From NCBI GenBank assembly GCA_019753175.1, contig JAIELK010000010.1, positions 144,417 to 208,416 on the forward strand: 64,000 nucleotides of DNA, written 5' to 3'. The notes under the pieces are model-generated. The model had not been told where the DNA came from. It saw only the letters and a program-made list of their open reading frames with translations, and searched no databases. The stretch is from Hyphomonadaceae bacterium (GTDB lineage Bacteria > Pseudomonadota > Alphaproteobacteria > Caulobacterales > Aquidulcibacteraceae). The translations under genes and the position numbers were made by a program. Shown one piece after another: positions 17,295 to 26,500 of the stretch. Each line of letters opens with the position of its first letter. The stretch's first letter is position 1.

Positions 17295-18803
17295 CTAGTC
17301 CTGTCGCGCCGCGCAGTTCGCGGCGATGTAAGCCTCGTGCGTGGGCATAGCGTCGACGGCTCTGTCGATTACCGTGCGAAGATCGGAGAGGAAGCGGTGA
17401 AGATCAGCTTCCGACAGCTGATCGGCCATCGGGTGGTAGCCAACAGGGTCGACTCCTTGACCTAGCATCACCTGCAGCCAGCTTGCCTCCGTGAACAAGT
17501 CCTCCTGCTCGCGATAGATAACGCCGTTGACAGCGAACAGCGCCATCTTGCGCGTGAGTTCCTCGGGTATGCTCATCGTGCGACAGTGGGTCCAGAACGG
17601 CGAGTCGGCGCGTTCGGTGGCATGGTAGTGCAGAATGATGAAGTCGCGAATGCGCTCGAATTCGAGCCCGCATTGGCGATTGTACTCGTCGACCTCGGCC
17701 TGATGGATGCCGGTGTGCGGGAAAAGCGCGAGGAGACGGCTGACGCCCGATTGGATCAGGTGGATGCTGGTCGATTCCAGCGGCTCCAGGAAGCCACTGG
17801 CGAGCCCCAGAGCGACTACGTTCTTGTTCCAGAACTTCTTGCGCCGGCCGGTTACGAACTTGATGAGGCGCGGCTCGGCCAAAACCTCGCCTTCGAGGTT
17901 CGCGAGCAACACTGCGCGGGCTTCATCTTCGCTAATGTGGTCGCTACAAAACACGTGGCCGTTGCCAGTGCGGTGCTGCAAAGGGATGCGCCATTGCCAG
18001 CCCGCTTGATGCGCGATCGACTGGGTGTAGGGGCGCGCCGGCCCCGCGTTCGCCGTCGGAACCGCCCAGGCGCGATTGACCGGCAGCCAATGCGACCAAT
18101 CCTGATAGCCGGTCTTTAGCGCGCCTTCGATCAAGAGCCCGCGAAAGCCTGAGCAATCGATGAAAAGGTCGCCGCCGATGACCTCGCCACGTTCGAGCCG
18201 CACGCTCTCGACGAAGCCCGTCTCAGCATTCTGCTCGACGCCGACAATCTTGCCTTCAGTGCGTTTGACGCCGCGCGCCTCCGACCACCCACGCAGATAC
18301 TTGGCGTAGAGCGCCGCATCGAAATGAAAGGCGTGCGCGACGACGCCCGTGCGCGAGCCGATCTCGAACGCAGCGCGGGTAAACTTGCGCTTCAGCGCGG
18401 CCTGTGCGTTGGCACTATAGGCCCAGAGGTCGGCGAAACCCGGGTCGCGTCGCGCCCGCAGCCAATAGTGATGAAACGGCGTGCGCCCCAGGGGGACGCC
18501 GTTGTCACCGAAGGTGTGGAAATAGTTATGGCCGGGCTTGCGCCAGTTGATGAACTCGATGCCGAGCTTGAACGTCCCCTGCGTGGCGCGGATGAACTCG
18601 TCTTCGTCGATGCCGAGCGCGCCATTATAGGTGCGGATTTGCGGAATGGTGGCTTCACCCACGCCGACAATGCCGATCTCGTCCGACTCGATGAGATGCA
18701 CTTCGACGACGCCAGCAAGCAACTTGGCGAGCGCCGCCCCTGCCAGCCAGCCGGCAGTCCCGCCGCCGACGATCACCACTCTTGCTATTCGCCTGTCGTT
18801 CAT
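17295..18803 (-). CDS. Flavin-dependent halogenase family protein (tryptophan halogenase-like), copy 1
   Basis: A 502-residue protein with the FAD motif GGGTAGW (13-19), a lysine at position 79 in GTFKLGIEF matching the catalytic lysine of PrnA/RebH, the halogenase motif WQWRIP (269-274) and [13 protein letters not shown] start at the ATG at 18803, directly before MNDRR, rather than nine residues earlier. Classical members chlorinate tryptophan with reduced FAD. The true substrate of the many copies found next to TonB receptors in alphaproteobacteria is not established. It lies 81 bases downstream of the receptor gene on the same strand. Confidence 0.85.
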   Translation of the reverse strand: MNDRRIARVVIVGGGTAGWLAGAALAKLLAGVVEVHLIESDEIGIVGVGEATIPQIRTYNGALGIDEDEFIRATQGTFKLGIEFINWRKPGHNYFHTFGDNGVPLGRTPFHHYWLRARRDPGFADLWAYSANAQAALKRKFTRAAFEIGSRTGVVAHAFHFDAALYAKYLRGWSEARGVKRTEGKIVGVEQNAETGFVESVRLERGEVIGGDLFIDCSGFRGLLIEGALKTGYQDWSHWLPVNRAWAVPTANAGPARPYTQSIAHQAGWQWRIPLQHRTGNGHVFCSDHISEDEARAVLLANLEGEVLAEPRLIKFVTGRRKKFWNKNVVALGLASGFLEPLESTSIHLIQSGVSRLLALFPHTGIHQAEVDEYNRQCGLEFERIRDFIILHYHATERADSPFWTHCRTMSIPEELTRKMALFAVNGVIYREQEDLFTEASWLQVMLGQGVDPVGYHPMADQLSEADLHRFLSDLRTVIDRAVDAMPTHEAYIAANCAARQD

Positions 18804-18833
18804 GCCTCGGCCGCTCTCACCTAAACACAAACA

Positions 18834-18862
18834 CGCCCCCGCCGACAGTGTCGACAGGGGCG
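18834..18862 (-). terminator. Strong hairpin between the TonB receptor and the halogenase gene
   Basis: Thirteen-base-pair arms (18834-18846 and 18850-18862, with two G-T pairs) close a 3-base loop. On the minus strand the hairpin is followed by a T-rich but not pure run (TGTTTGTGTTT). It may terminate most receptor transcripts, allow partial read-through, or protect the receptor mRNA 3' end. Confidence 0.5.
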
Positions 18863-18884
18863 CGCAAGGGTCCGAGGAGAAAGT

Positions 18885-21704
18885 CTAGCGTCGATAGCTC
18901 ACGCCGACCATGTAGGTGGTCCCGTAGCTCTGGTAGTCGCGTACGAGACGGTCATCGCCGCCAAAATACCCGCGGAACGGTTCATCCGTTAGGTTGAACG
19001 CCTGCAGCTGCATGGCCAACCCGTTCAAGGCGCCATCGTCGAAGCGGTAGCCGATCTGTGCATCGAGGATCGACTCGCCCTCGATAAAGCGCAGCTCGCG
19101 CCCCGCACCGAAGCCGGTGACTTCCCCGAGGAAGTCGCTGCGGTAGCGATTGCTCACCCGCGCTTCGAAGCCAGCACGTTCGAAATAGATCGTGGTGTTG
19201 ACGACCGTTTCCGACAGACCCGGCAAGGCGCTCCCGGGCGTGTTCGGCGGCTGGATATCGCTGTCGGTTGCCGAGGCGTTGAGGACGAAGCCAAATCCTT
19301 CGAGCGGCGCTAACAGAATCTCCAATGGGATGTTGGCGGTGAACTCCAAGCCGCGAATGTAACCGCCGCTGCCATTCTGCGGCGCGCTCGCAAACCCCGA
19401 AGTCGTCACTGGATTATCGCCGGCCGGAACCGGGAAACCCGAGAAGTCGTACGGGATCGTCTGGGTGAAGATGTAGCTTTCCAGCTGCTTGTAGAAGCCA
19501 GCCAGAGCGATGTAGCCGTCAGAGTTGTTGAAGTATCGCTCGTAAGAGATATCAAACGAGTTGGCGATCCACGGGCGCAGCAGCGGGTTGCCCCCGCTTC
19601 CGTTCCAATACGATGTGGACGATGTCGGGTTCGGGTTGTTCTCATAGGTGTCGTTGTAGCTAACCTGGAAGCTCGCTCGCATCTCATCCATGCGCGCTCT
19701 CGCCAGAGTCCGCGCAACGCCGATACGAACGAACTGGTTGTCCGCCACCTCGAAAGACAGGTTCATGCTCGGCAGCATTTCGATGTACTCATCGCCCTGC
19801 TCGACGGTTACCGCCTCGCCTGCATTGTTGACGTCCGGCACCGCCCCATCCGAACTCTGATCGGTATGAACGATCTGCAAACCGATATTGCCGGTGACGG
19901 GCACGCCGCCAAACGCATGGTCGACGTTCAGTTGGGTGTAGAAGACCGCAACGTTCTCTTCGACTCCCCAGGTTTTGATCAGCACGTCCGCGAAAGTGTT
20001 CGGCCGGATCAGGTAAGCGCCGCTGTTGTACAGCGCTACCGGATCGTACGTTACCATGCCCGGGATACCAAGGAAGTCGAGCGCGGTTGATCCTTGCAGC
20101 AGGTTCGCCGGGATCGGGACGGTGCACTGGTTGTTCGGCGTGACGCCAGGGCAGTCCAGATCGAGGAAGCTCTCGATGCTGGTCTTGTCTTTCTCGCGCT
20201 GGCTGTAGTTGAAACCGAACTCCCACGAGCTGAACGGGCCATTGTCCATTTGCCGCTCAGCGGTCAGTCGCAGCGCGGTCAGCGTATCGTCGGTCTGCGG
20301 CTCCTTGATGAAGCCCGACTGCCCCCACCCTTGTGGGTCGGTCAACAAGATGAGCGACGGGTCCGCATAGTTGATGTTGGACCCGAATATGTAACTGCCG
20401 TTGCCCGTTGCAAAATCAAGCGTAGCCGTCGCGCCGGCGCCGCCAGGCCCGGTGCCTGAATAGGTCTCGAGATCGAGGTCATTACGCTCGACGCTCGAAT
20501 AGCTGAGATCAGCTTCGGCCGACCAGCGATCGTTGATGTCCCAAGCAAGGTTGGCGCCGATCGCAGCAACGGTGCTCTCGCGCGTGCGAATGTCGTTGCG
20601 CACGACGCCGTCCTGACCGGTGAAGGTACCAGCGGTAATGAGCCCATCTTCGACCGTGTATCCGGTGTTCTGAAGCTGCGCACCCGACCAAAACAATGGG
20701 AACTCAATCCCCTTCAGGTTCTGCTCTTCGTTGAACTCAGAATAAAAAGCGTCCACGCGCAGGCTCACTGCATTCGATGGGCGAAACTCTATCACGCCCA
20801 TCGCGGCATCACGCTCGAGTAAGCTGGATTGGACGTATGGCTTCGCACCACCCAAAACGGCGCCAACGAAGGTGTTTGGATTGGTGATGTCGTCTGCTGG
20901 GTTCGCCGGCGTGCCGTTGTCGTCGGTGGAGGTCGATGCACCGGTGAATAGACCGTTGCGCCAATCGAGAAATGCGTCCGGATACCCCCACGCCTCAAAG
21001 CGCTCGGCTTGCGTCGGCGACGACATCGTGGTCAGGCCGAGCGCCCAGCCCCAACGGCCGTCTTCGCTCTGGTCGATGTAGGAGCCGGTGATGCGATAAC
21101 CGGTGTCATCGGTGCCGTTCACCAACGCACCCTGCTCATTCCATTCGTAGCGCGCGTTCAGCGCGACCACGCGCTCGTCTAAGCTCAGCGGACGCACCGT
21201 GCGGAGGTCAGCCGTACCGGCAAGGCCTTGGCCGATCAGCGCTGCCGTGGGCGTCTTGTAGACGACCACCGAACTCAACAATTCCGACGGATATTGGTCA
21301 AACTCCACGCCACGATTATCGCCGGCGCTGACTTGTTCGCGCCCATTCAGCAGCGCGGTCGTGAAATCGGGCGAGAGGCCGCGCACCGAAACTTGCTGGC
21401 TCCGTCCAAACAGGCGCTGCGCCGTAAGGCCCGGAAGGCGCGACAACGATTCTGCGATCGAGTTGTCGGGCAAACGACCGATTTCCTCCGCCGTCACCAC
21501 TTCGACGATGGCGTCGCTCTCGCGCTTGGTTTCGGTCGAGCTGCGCAAGCTGGCGCGGAAGCCGGTGACGATGATCTCTTGCTCTTCCGCAACGGGTTCC
21601 TCCTGGGCCGCCGCCACGCCCGTCGTCGCCGCCAGGGCGAGAACGACACCGCCGGCCACGGACGTCAGAAGCTTCAAACGACGGCTGTCGAGCCATGAAT
21701 TCAT
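18885..21704 (-). CDS. TonB-dependent receptor, maltodextrin-type (MalA-like)
   Basis: A 939-residue outer-membrane receptor. Signal peptide about residues 1-33 (ending VAAAQ), TonB-box-like EIIVTGF, plug domain with SIAESLSRLPGLTAQR and VSVRGLSPDFTTALLNGR, then a beta barrel ending with a C-terminal aromatic-rich TYMVGVSYRR. It belongs to the long Xanthomonas/Caulobacter receptor type; Caulobacter MalA takes up maltodextrins. The divergent GH13, the LacI gene and the downstream Entner-Doudoroff genes support that substrate. I start at 21704, where GGGAGGGA lies upstream; an earlier in-frame start has no such site. Confidence 0.88.
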   Translation of the reverse strand: MNSWLDSRRLKLLTSVAGGVVLALAATTGVAAAQEEPVAEEQEIIVTGFRASLRSSTETKRESDAIVEVVTAEEIGRLPDNSIAESLSRLPGLTAQRLFGRSQQVSVRGLSPDFTTALLNGREQVSAGDNRGVEFDQYPSELLSSVVVYKTPTAALIGQGLAGTADLRTVRPLSLDERVVALNARYEWNEQGALVNGTDDTGYRITGSYIDQSEDGRWGWALGLTTMSSPTQAERFEAWGYPDAFLDWRNGLFTGASTSTDDNGTPANPADDITNPNTFVGAVLGGAKPYVQSSLLERDAAMGVIEFRPSNAVSLRVDAFYSEFNEEQNLKGIEFPLFWSGAQLQNTGYTVEDGLITAGTFTGQDGVVRNDIRTRESTVAAIGANLAWDINDRWSAEADLSYSSVERNDLDLETYSGTGPGGAGATATLDFATGNGSYIFGSNINYADPSLILLTDPQGWGQSGFIKEPQTDDTLTALRLTAERQMDNGPFSSWEFGFNYSQREKDKTSIESFLDLDCPGVTPNNQCTVPIPANLLQGSTALDFLGIPGMVTYDPVALYNSGAYLIRPNTFADVLIKTWGVEENVAVFYTQLNVDHAFGGVPVTGNIGLQIVHTDQSSDGAVPDVNNAGEAVTVEQGDEYIEMLPSMNLSFEVADNQFVRIGVARTLARARMDEMRASFQVSYNDTYENNPNPTSSTSYWNGSGGNPLLRPWIANSFDISYERYFNNSDGYIALAGFYKQLESYIFTQTIPYDFSGFPVPAGDNPVTTSGFASAPQNGSGGYIRGLEFTANIPLEILLAPLEGFGFVLNASATDSDIQPPNTPGSALPGLSETVVNTTIYFERAGFEARVSNRYRSDFLGEVTGFGAGRELRFIEGESILDAQIGYRFDDGALNGLAMQLQAFNLTDEPFRGYFGGDDRLVRDYQSYGTTYMVGVSYRR

Positions 21705-21763
21705 CACGAGATCCCTCCCTAGCCGCCGCACTTTTTGCGCACTCAGCGGTCAAACCGAATAGC

Positions 21764-21791
21764 AAAATAATGCAAACTGCGGTGCCGTCAA
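21764..21791 (-). promoter_or_regulatory. Candidate promoter of the TonB receptor gene
   Basis: On the minus strand TTGACG (21791-21786) is followed 16 bases later by TATTTT (21769-21764), about 60 bases before the receptor start codon. The spacer contains TTTGCA, one arm of the LacI-type pseudo-palindrome found elsewhere in this locus. Sequence match only. Confidence 0.4.
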
Positions 21792-21813
21792 TTGTGGCGA
21801 AAACCCCACAGTT
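21790..21813. promoter_or_regulatory. Inverted repeat AATTGTGG-N8-CCACAGTT
   Basis: Two 8-base arms with one mismatch, separated by 8 bases, overlap the putative -35 box of the TonB receptor gene and lie in the divergent region shared with GH13. Placement fits a regulator site for the receptor. No regulator can be named. Confidence 0.3.
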
Positions 21814-21863
21814 TTGTTTCGCAAGCGCGAAGACAATGGCTGTTGTAGGCATATACTAGGTGC

Positions 21864-21897
21864 TTGACACTTCCGCTCGGCAATGCAAATTTCTGCA
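21864..21897 (+). promoter_or_regulatory. Candidate promoter and LacI-type operator upstream of the first GH13 gene
   Basis: TTGACA at 21864-21869 is followed 17 bases later by a weak -10, AAATTT. A 14-base pseudo-palindrome TGCAAATTTCTGCA (21884-21897) covers that -10. It differs from a perfect TGCAAA-NN-TTTGCA at one arm position and closely resembles the site between lacI and GH97. Binding here would block transcription of the two GH13 genes. Confidence 0.45.
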
Positions 21898-21943
21898 AAC
21901 CCGGTGGCCAAAAAGGCATGCCGCGATAGACGAGGGCGGAACG

Positions 21944-23758
21944 ATGTGGCGAAGCGCGTTGTCGGCCGCGTTGGCGGTTGTCGTTCTCTCGAATCCGGCT
22001 GCTGCGCAGGCGCCTGGCGACGCCACGAGCCAGGAAACGCGTCTACCCCAAGACGAAGTGGTCTACTTTCTGCTGCCCGACCGCTTTGAGAACGGAAATC
22101 GCCGGAACGACCGCGGGGGCTTGCGCGGCGACAGGCTGCGCACCGGTTTCGATCCGACCCATAAGGGATTTTACCACGGTGGCGACTTGGCGGGACTGCT
22201 CAGCCGCCTGGACTACATTCAGGGCTTGGGCGCCACCGCGATCTGGCTAGCGCCAGTCTACGAGAACAAGCCGGTACAAGGTGCGCCAGGACAGGAATCG
22301 GCTGGCTATCATGGGTACTGGATCACCGACTTCACCAACATTGATCCGCATTTCGGCACGCGCGCGGAGTTTCGCCGCTTCGTCGACGCCGCGCACGCCC
22401 GGGGCATGCGCGTCTACATGGACATCATAACCAACCACACCGCCGACGTGATCCAATATCGCGGCTGTCCGATCCAGGCCTGCCCTTACCGCTCGCGCGC
22501 CGACTACCCCTACACGCGCCGCGGCGGCGTCAACGGCGCGCCAATCAATGACGGCTTCCTCGGCGACGGCGATCGTGGTGCGGAGAATTTTGCGCGGCTC
22601 ACAAACCCCAATTTCGCCTACGAAACGTACGTGCCGCCGGCGGAGCGCGACGTGAAAACGCCGAGTTGGCTGAACGACCCAATCTATTACCACAATCGCG
22701 GCAACACGACGTTTCGCGGCGAGAGTTCGCAGATGGGCGACTTCGTCGGGCTCGACGATCTCTACACCGAGCATCCGCGCGTCGTTCAAGGCATGATCGA
22801 GATTTACGGCGCCTGGATCGACGAGTTCGGCATCGATGGTTTCCGCATCGACACCGCGCGCCATGTTAATCCCGAGTTCTGGCAGGCATTCGTGCCGGCG
22901 ATGCTGGAACGCGCACGCGCGCGCGGCATTGAGCACTTCTACATCTTCGGCGAAGTGTACGACCCCGACCCGGGCAGACTGGCCCGCTTCACACACGTCG
23001 ACGGCTTTCCAACAGTGCTCGACTTTGCCTTCCAGTCGGCGGCCTACGACGCCATCGTGCGCGGAACCGGGACAGATCGGCTCAACACGCTATTTGAGTC
23101 CGACGCGGTTTACCGTGGTGGAGCGGCCACCGCGATGCAGCTGCCCACCTTTCTCGGCAACCATGACATGGGCCGCTTCGCACATTTTCTTATGCGTGAA
23201 AATCCCGGCATTTCAGACGAGGAGCTGCTTCGGCGCACCATCCTCGGCCACGCTTTCATGATGTTTGCGCGCGGTGTTCCGGTTATTTACTACGGCGACG
23301 AGCAGGGCTTCACCGGCGACGGCAACGACCAGGACGCGCGCGAGAACATGTTCCCGAGCCGCGTCGCTTCCTACAATGACAACCGCCTTGTGGGGACGGA
23401 CGCCACGACCGCAGAGAGCAATTTCGACGCCAACCACCCGATCTATCGCGCCATCGCGCGGATGGCCGAGATTCGCGCAGCTCATCCAGCGCTTCGTCGT
23501 GGGCGCCAGGTGGTGCGCAATTACATCGAAACGCCGGGCCTGTTCGCCTTCTCCCGCATCCACGAGGGAACGGAAGTGCTCGTCGTCCTCAACACCGGAC
23601 GCGAGCCGCTACGCGCCAATGTTGAGGTCGAGCCAACGTCATCGCATTGGCGTTCGCTGCACGGCGCCTGCGCGCCGGCGGCGCAGGCGCCGGCAAGCTA
23701 TGCCATCGCGCTCGCGCCATTCGACTACCTAGTTTGCATCGCGGAGCGACCCGCTTGA
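21944..23758 (+). CDS. Secreted GH13 alpha-amylase/maltodextrinase family enzyme
   Basis: A 604-residue protein with a cleavable signal peptide (about 1-20, SNPAAAQA). The GH13 catalytic residues are visible: nucleophile Asp303 (DGFRIDTARH), acid Glu337 (YIFGEVYD) and Asp408 (GNHDMGR), with NHT at 164-166. I start at 21944, where GAGGGCGGA precedes the ATG; earlier in-frame codons precede the signal peptide. It probably acts in the periplasm, cutting maltodextrins after uptake by the receptor. It couples to the next gene through a TTGA overlap. Confidence 0.87.
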   Translation: MWRSALSAALAVVVLSNPAAAQAPGDATSQETRLPQDEVVYFLLPDRFENGNRRNDRGGLRGDRLRTGFDPTHKGFYHGGDLAGLLSRLDYIQGLGATAIWLAPVYENKPVQGAPGQESAGYHGYWITDFTNIDPHFGTRAEFRRFVDAAHARGMRVYMDIITNHTADVIQYRGCPIQACPYRSRADYPYTRRGGVNGAPINDGFLGDGDRGAENFARLTNPNFAYETYVPPAERDVKTPSWLNDPIYYHNRGNTTFRGESSQMGDFVGLDDLYTEHPRVVQGMIEIYGAWIDEFGIDGFRIDTARHVNPEFWQAFVPAMLERARARGIEHFYIFGEVYDPDPGRLARFTHVDGFPTVLDFAFQSAAYDAIVRGTGTDRLNTLFESDAVYRGGAATAMQLPTFLGNHDMGRFAHFLMRENPGISDEELLRRTILGHAFMMFARGVPVIYYGDEQGFTGDGNDQDARENMFPSRVASYNDNRLVGTDATTAESNFDANHPIYRAIARMAEIRAAHPALRRGRQVVRNYIETPGLFAFSRIHEGTEVLVVLNTGREPLRANVEVEPTSSHWRSLHGACAPAAQAPASYAIALAPFDYLVCIAERPA

Positions 23759-25383
23759 GCATCGAGACGCTCCCAAGCGCGCAAGCAATCACGCACGCAG
23801 CTTCGGAATGGTGGCGCGGGGCTGTTATCTATCACGTTTACCCGCTCAGTTTCGCGGACTCGAACGACGACGGCTACGGCGACTTGAGAGGCGTCGCCTC
23901 GAAACTCGACTACATCGCCTCCCTCGGCGTCGACGCGATTTGGATTTCACCGTTCTATAAGTCGCCGATGCGGGACTTCGGCTACGACGTCTCGGGCTAT
24001 TGTGACGTCGATCCGACATTCGGCACGCTAGCCGACTTCGACGAACTCATCACCCGCGCCCACAAGCTTGGCTTGAAAGTCATCGTCGACCAAGTGTACT
24101 CCCACACGTCAACCGAGCACCCCTGGTTCCAAGAGAGCCGCCGCGACCGGACCAACGCGAAAGCAGACTGGTACGTCTGGGCCGACGCCAAGCCGGATGG
24201 TTCGCCGCCAACCAATTGGCAATCGGTGTTCAAGGCCTCGGCTTGGACTTGGGACGCGCGCCGGCGGCAATACTACTTGCACAACTTCCAGTCCGATCAG
24301 CCGGATTTGAACGTCCACCATCCGCAGGTTCAGGAAGCGTTGCTGGACGTGGCGCGGTTCTGGCTCGACCGCGGCGTCGACGGCTTCAGGCTCGACGCCG
24401 TCAACTTCGCCATGCACGATCCGGACCTGCGCGACAATCCGCCGGTACTCGGGGGAGCGAAGCGACTTCGCCCGTTCGATTTCCAGCACCACTTCTACAA
24501 TCAGTCACATCCGGACATCCCAAAGTTTCTGAGCCGCGTACGCCGCCTCACCGAAGAGCGGGGCGCGATCTTTCTGGTGGCGGAGGTGGGAGGCGAACAG
24601 GCCGACGCCGAAATGAAGCTTTACACGCAGGGGTCCGACCGGCTGCACAGCGCCTACGGTTTCCACTACTTGTACGCCGACAAGCTGACGCCGGCATTAG
24701 TGCGTGCGTGCAGCGAAAGCTGGAGCGGCGGCGCGGGTGAAGGCTGGCCATCCTGGGCGTTTTCAAACCACGATGCGCCACGCGTCGTTTCCCGCTGGGC
24801 GAACAACCGCGACGAAGCCGCGTTCGCTAAGCAGGCGCTGCTGCTGCTCATGACCGTTCGCGGCAGTGTCTTCATCTACCAGGGCGAAGAGCTTGGGTTG
24901 CCCCAAGGCGACGTCCCGTTGGAAGCGCTACGCGATCCCGAGGCTATTGCGAACTGGCCGCACACGCTTGGCCGCGATGGCGCACGCACGCCAATCCCGT
25001 GGCGCGCAAAGGCCGTACATGCCGGCTTCTCAAACACTAAGCCATGGCTGCCGCTGGATCCGACTCACCGCTCACTCGCGGTCGACGCGCAGGAGAGCGA
25101 TGCTGACTCGACGCTTCAGTTTGCACGCAGAGCGATCGCGCTGAGACGTCGCTTCGACGCGCTCCGCACCGGAGCAATGACGCTGCTCGATGCGGCGGAA
25201 CCATTATTGGTCTTCACGCGCGGCGAGGCAGATCATGCGCTGCTGTGCGCCTTTAATCTTGGCGCCCGGCCGGCTCGCTGGGCTTTGCCTCCAGGGTGGG
25301 AAACGATCGAAACGGTAAATGCGCCCGCGCCGCTTGCGGGTGAACTGCCAGGGCTCGCGGCCGTGGTGGCGCGGCGCCGGTGA
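23755..25383 (+). CDS. Cytoplasmic GH13 alpha-glucosidase (oligosaccharide hydrolase)
   Basis: A 542-residue protein without a signal peptide. Catalytic Asp214 (DGFRLDAVNF), Glu277 (FLVAEVGG) and Asp340 (SNHDAPRV) and the QVYSHTSTEHPWF stretch are typical of the oligo-1,6-/alpha-glucosidase GH13 group. The start is a TTG at 23755 overlapping the previous stop (TTGA), supported by GGAG 7-8 bases upstream; the longer frame lies in the upstream gene. It would release glucose from imported malto-oligosaccharides. The start choice is likely but not proven. Confidence 0.86.
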   Translation: MSIETLPSAQAITHAASEWWRGAVIYHVYPLSFADSNDDGYGDLRGVASKLDYIASLGVDAIWISPFYKSPMRDFGYDVSGYCDVDPTFGTLADFDELITRAHKLGLKVIVDQVYSHTSTEHPWFQESRRDRTNAKADWYVWADAKPDGSPPTNWQSVFKASAWTWDARRRQYYLHNFQSDQPDLNVHHPQVQEALLDVARFWLDRGVDGFRLDAVNFAMHDPDLRDNPPVLGGAKRLRPFDFQHHFYNQSHPDIPKFLSRVRRLTEERGAIFLVAEVGGEQADAEMKLYTQGSDRLHSAYGFHYLYADKLTPALVRACSESWSGGAGEGWPSWAFSNHDAPRVVSRWANNRDEAAFAKQALLLLMTVRGSVFIYQGEELGLPQGDVPLEALRDPEAIANWPHTLGRDGARTPIPWRAKAVHAGFSNTKPWLPLDPTHRSLAVDAQESDADSTLQFARRAIALRRRFDALRTGAMTLLDAAEPLLVFTRGEADHALLCAFNLGARPARWALPPGWETIETVNAPAPLAGELPGLAAVVARRR

Positions 25384-25391
25384 TCTTGCCG

Positions 25392-26444
25392 CTAACCACC
25401 GCACGACTCGCGAACGATAAGTTCTGTGGGCAGGCGTTCGGAGCGGCTGCGCATCTTTCCCTCTCCGGCGTCCAACAGCTTGGAGACCAGCAACCGACCA
25501 GCCTTGGTGGTATCCTGCGCGATCGTGCTCAGAGCTGGCGTCGCATAGCGCGCGAAACGCACGTTGTCGAAGCCGATCACCGAAACATCCTTTGGCGCCG
25601 ACATGCCCGCATGACGCAAGGCGCGCACGGCGCCGAGCGCGATGAGGTCGCTTGCTGCGACGATCCCGTCAAAGCTCACATCGTGCTGGATCAACGCATC
25701 GATGGCCGCCTCGGCAGACTCCACCTCGAAATGCGCGGGCACGGTCAACGCCGGATCGGCGGCGAGATTCGCTTGCGAAAGCGCCTCCAGGTAGCCAGCG
25801 TAGCGCTGTGCAGGTTCTGGATCGTCGATGTCGCCAAGGAACACGATGCGCTTGCGCCCGAGGCGCGCCAAATGGGCGGTGGCCCGCCGCGCGCCACCGA
25901 CATTGTCGCTGCCAACCGAGCAGTAATCTTGATCAGGGAGCTGCGCGCCCCAGACTACAAATCGGCTTTCGTGCTCTGCCAACTTGTTGAAGGCGCCGTG
26001 CAGTGTGCTCTGGCCGAGAAAAATCACGCCATCCGCGCGCGACGTCGACATCAGAACGGAGAGATCGTTGTACGACGCTGGCGCAACGTGACTCACCAGC
26101 AAGTCGCAATCCCGCTCCCGCGCCGCTTCGGCCAGTCCGGACAGAAGATCCAGGAAGAACGGGTCGCTCAAAATGAACTCTCGCCCTTGCGCCCGCGGCA
26201 CGACGATCGCAATGGTCGCCTCCGCACCAATCGGGCCGGCCGGCATGTAGTGACGGAAAGGATAGTTCTGTTCGCGCGCGATCTTCCAAATGCGCTGCTT
26301 TGTTTGCCGATTGATCGCGGGGCTGTCGTTCAGCGCGCGCGAAGCAGTCGAAATCGAGACTCCTGCGAGCCGCGCAACGTCCTCAAGTGTCGTAGAACGC
26401 TTCGTCACGCCGGTCCGCACGCCAATCCTGTTCGTTTGTCCCAC
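25392..26444 (-). CDS. LacI family transcriptional regulator
   Basis: A 350-residue repressor with an N-terminal LacI helix-turn-helix (TTLEDVARLAGVSISTASRALN) and a periplasmic-binding-protein-like effector domain (FDGIVAASDLIALGAVRAL, VIGFDN). Only GTG starts are available: 26444, or 26408 giving the more usual MTKRSTTLEDVA N-terminus. It lies between two catabolic operons and is divergent from GH97 with a 56-base gap holding a pseudo-palindrome, so it probably represses both itself and the starch genes until a maltose-type inducer binds. Confidence 0.9.
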   Translation of the reverse strand: MGQTNRIGVRTGVTKRSTTLEDVARLAGVSISTASRALNDSPAINRQTKQRIWKIAREQNYPFRHYMPAGPIGAEATIAIVVPRAQGREFILSDPFFLDLLSGLAEAARERDCDLLVSHVAPASYNDLSVLMSTSRADGVIFLGQSTLHGAFNKLAEHESRFVVWGAQLPDQDYCSVGSDNVGGARRATAHLARLGRKRIVFLGDIDDPEPAQRYAGYLEALSQANLAADPALTVPAHFEVESAEAAIDALIQHDVSFDGIVAASDLIALGAVRALRHAGMSAPKDVSVIGFDNVRFARYATPALSTIAQDTTKAGRLLVSKLLDAGEGKMRSRSERLPTELIVRESCGG

Positions 26445-26457
26445 TTAATGCATCGCC

Positions 26458-26471
26458 TGCAAAGTTTTGCA
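26458..26471. promoter_or_regulatory. Putative LacI-family operator between lacI and GH97
   Basis: TGCAAAGTTTTGCA has perfect 6-base arms around a GT centre, as is common for LacI-family operators. It lies 13 bases before the lacI start and 29 bases before the GH97 start, so one bound dimer could control both directions. A close variant lies upstream of the first GH13 gene. Confidence 0.55.
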
Positions 26472-26500
26472 AGTGAACGCGCCGAATGCGGAGCTCAGCC

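Noticed and set aside
14668..17465. Long plus-strand frames opposite edd and zwf (about 411 and 440 codons)
   Set aside because: They are antisense shadows of clearly recognised enzymes; composition is Arg/His-rich without motifs.
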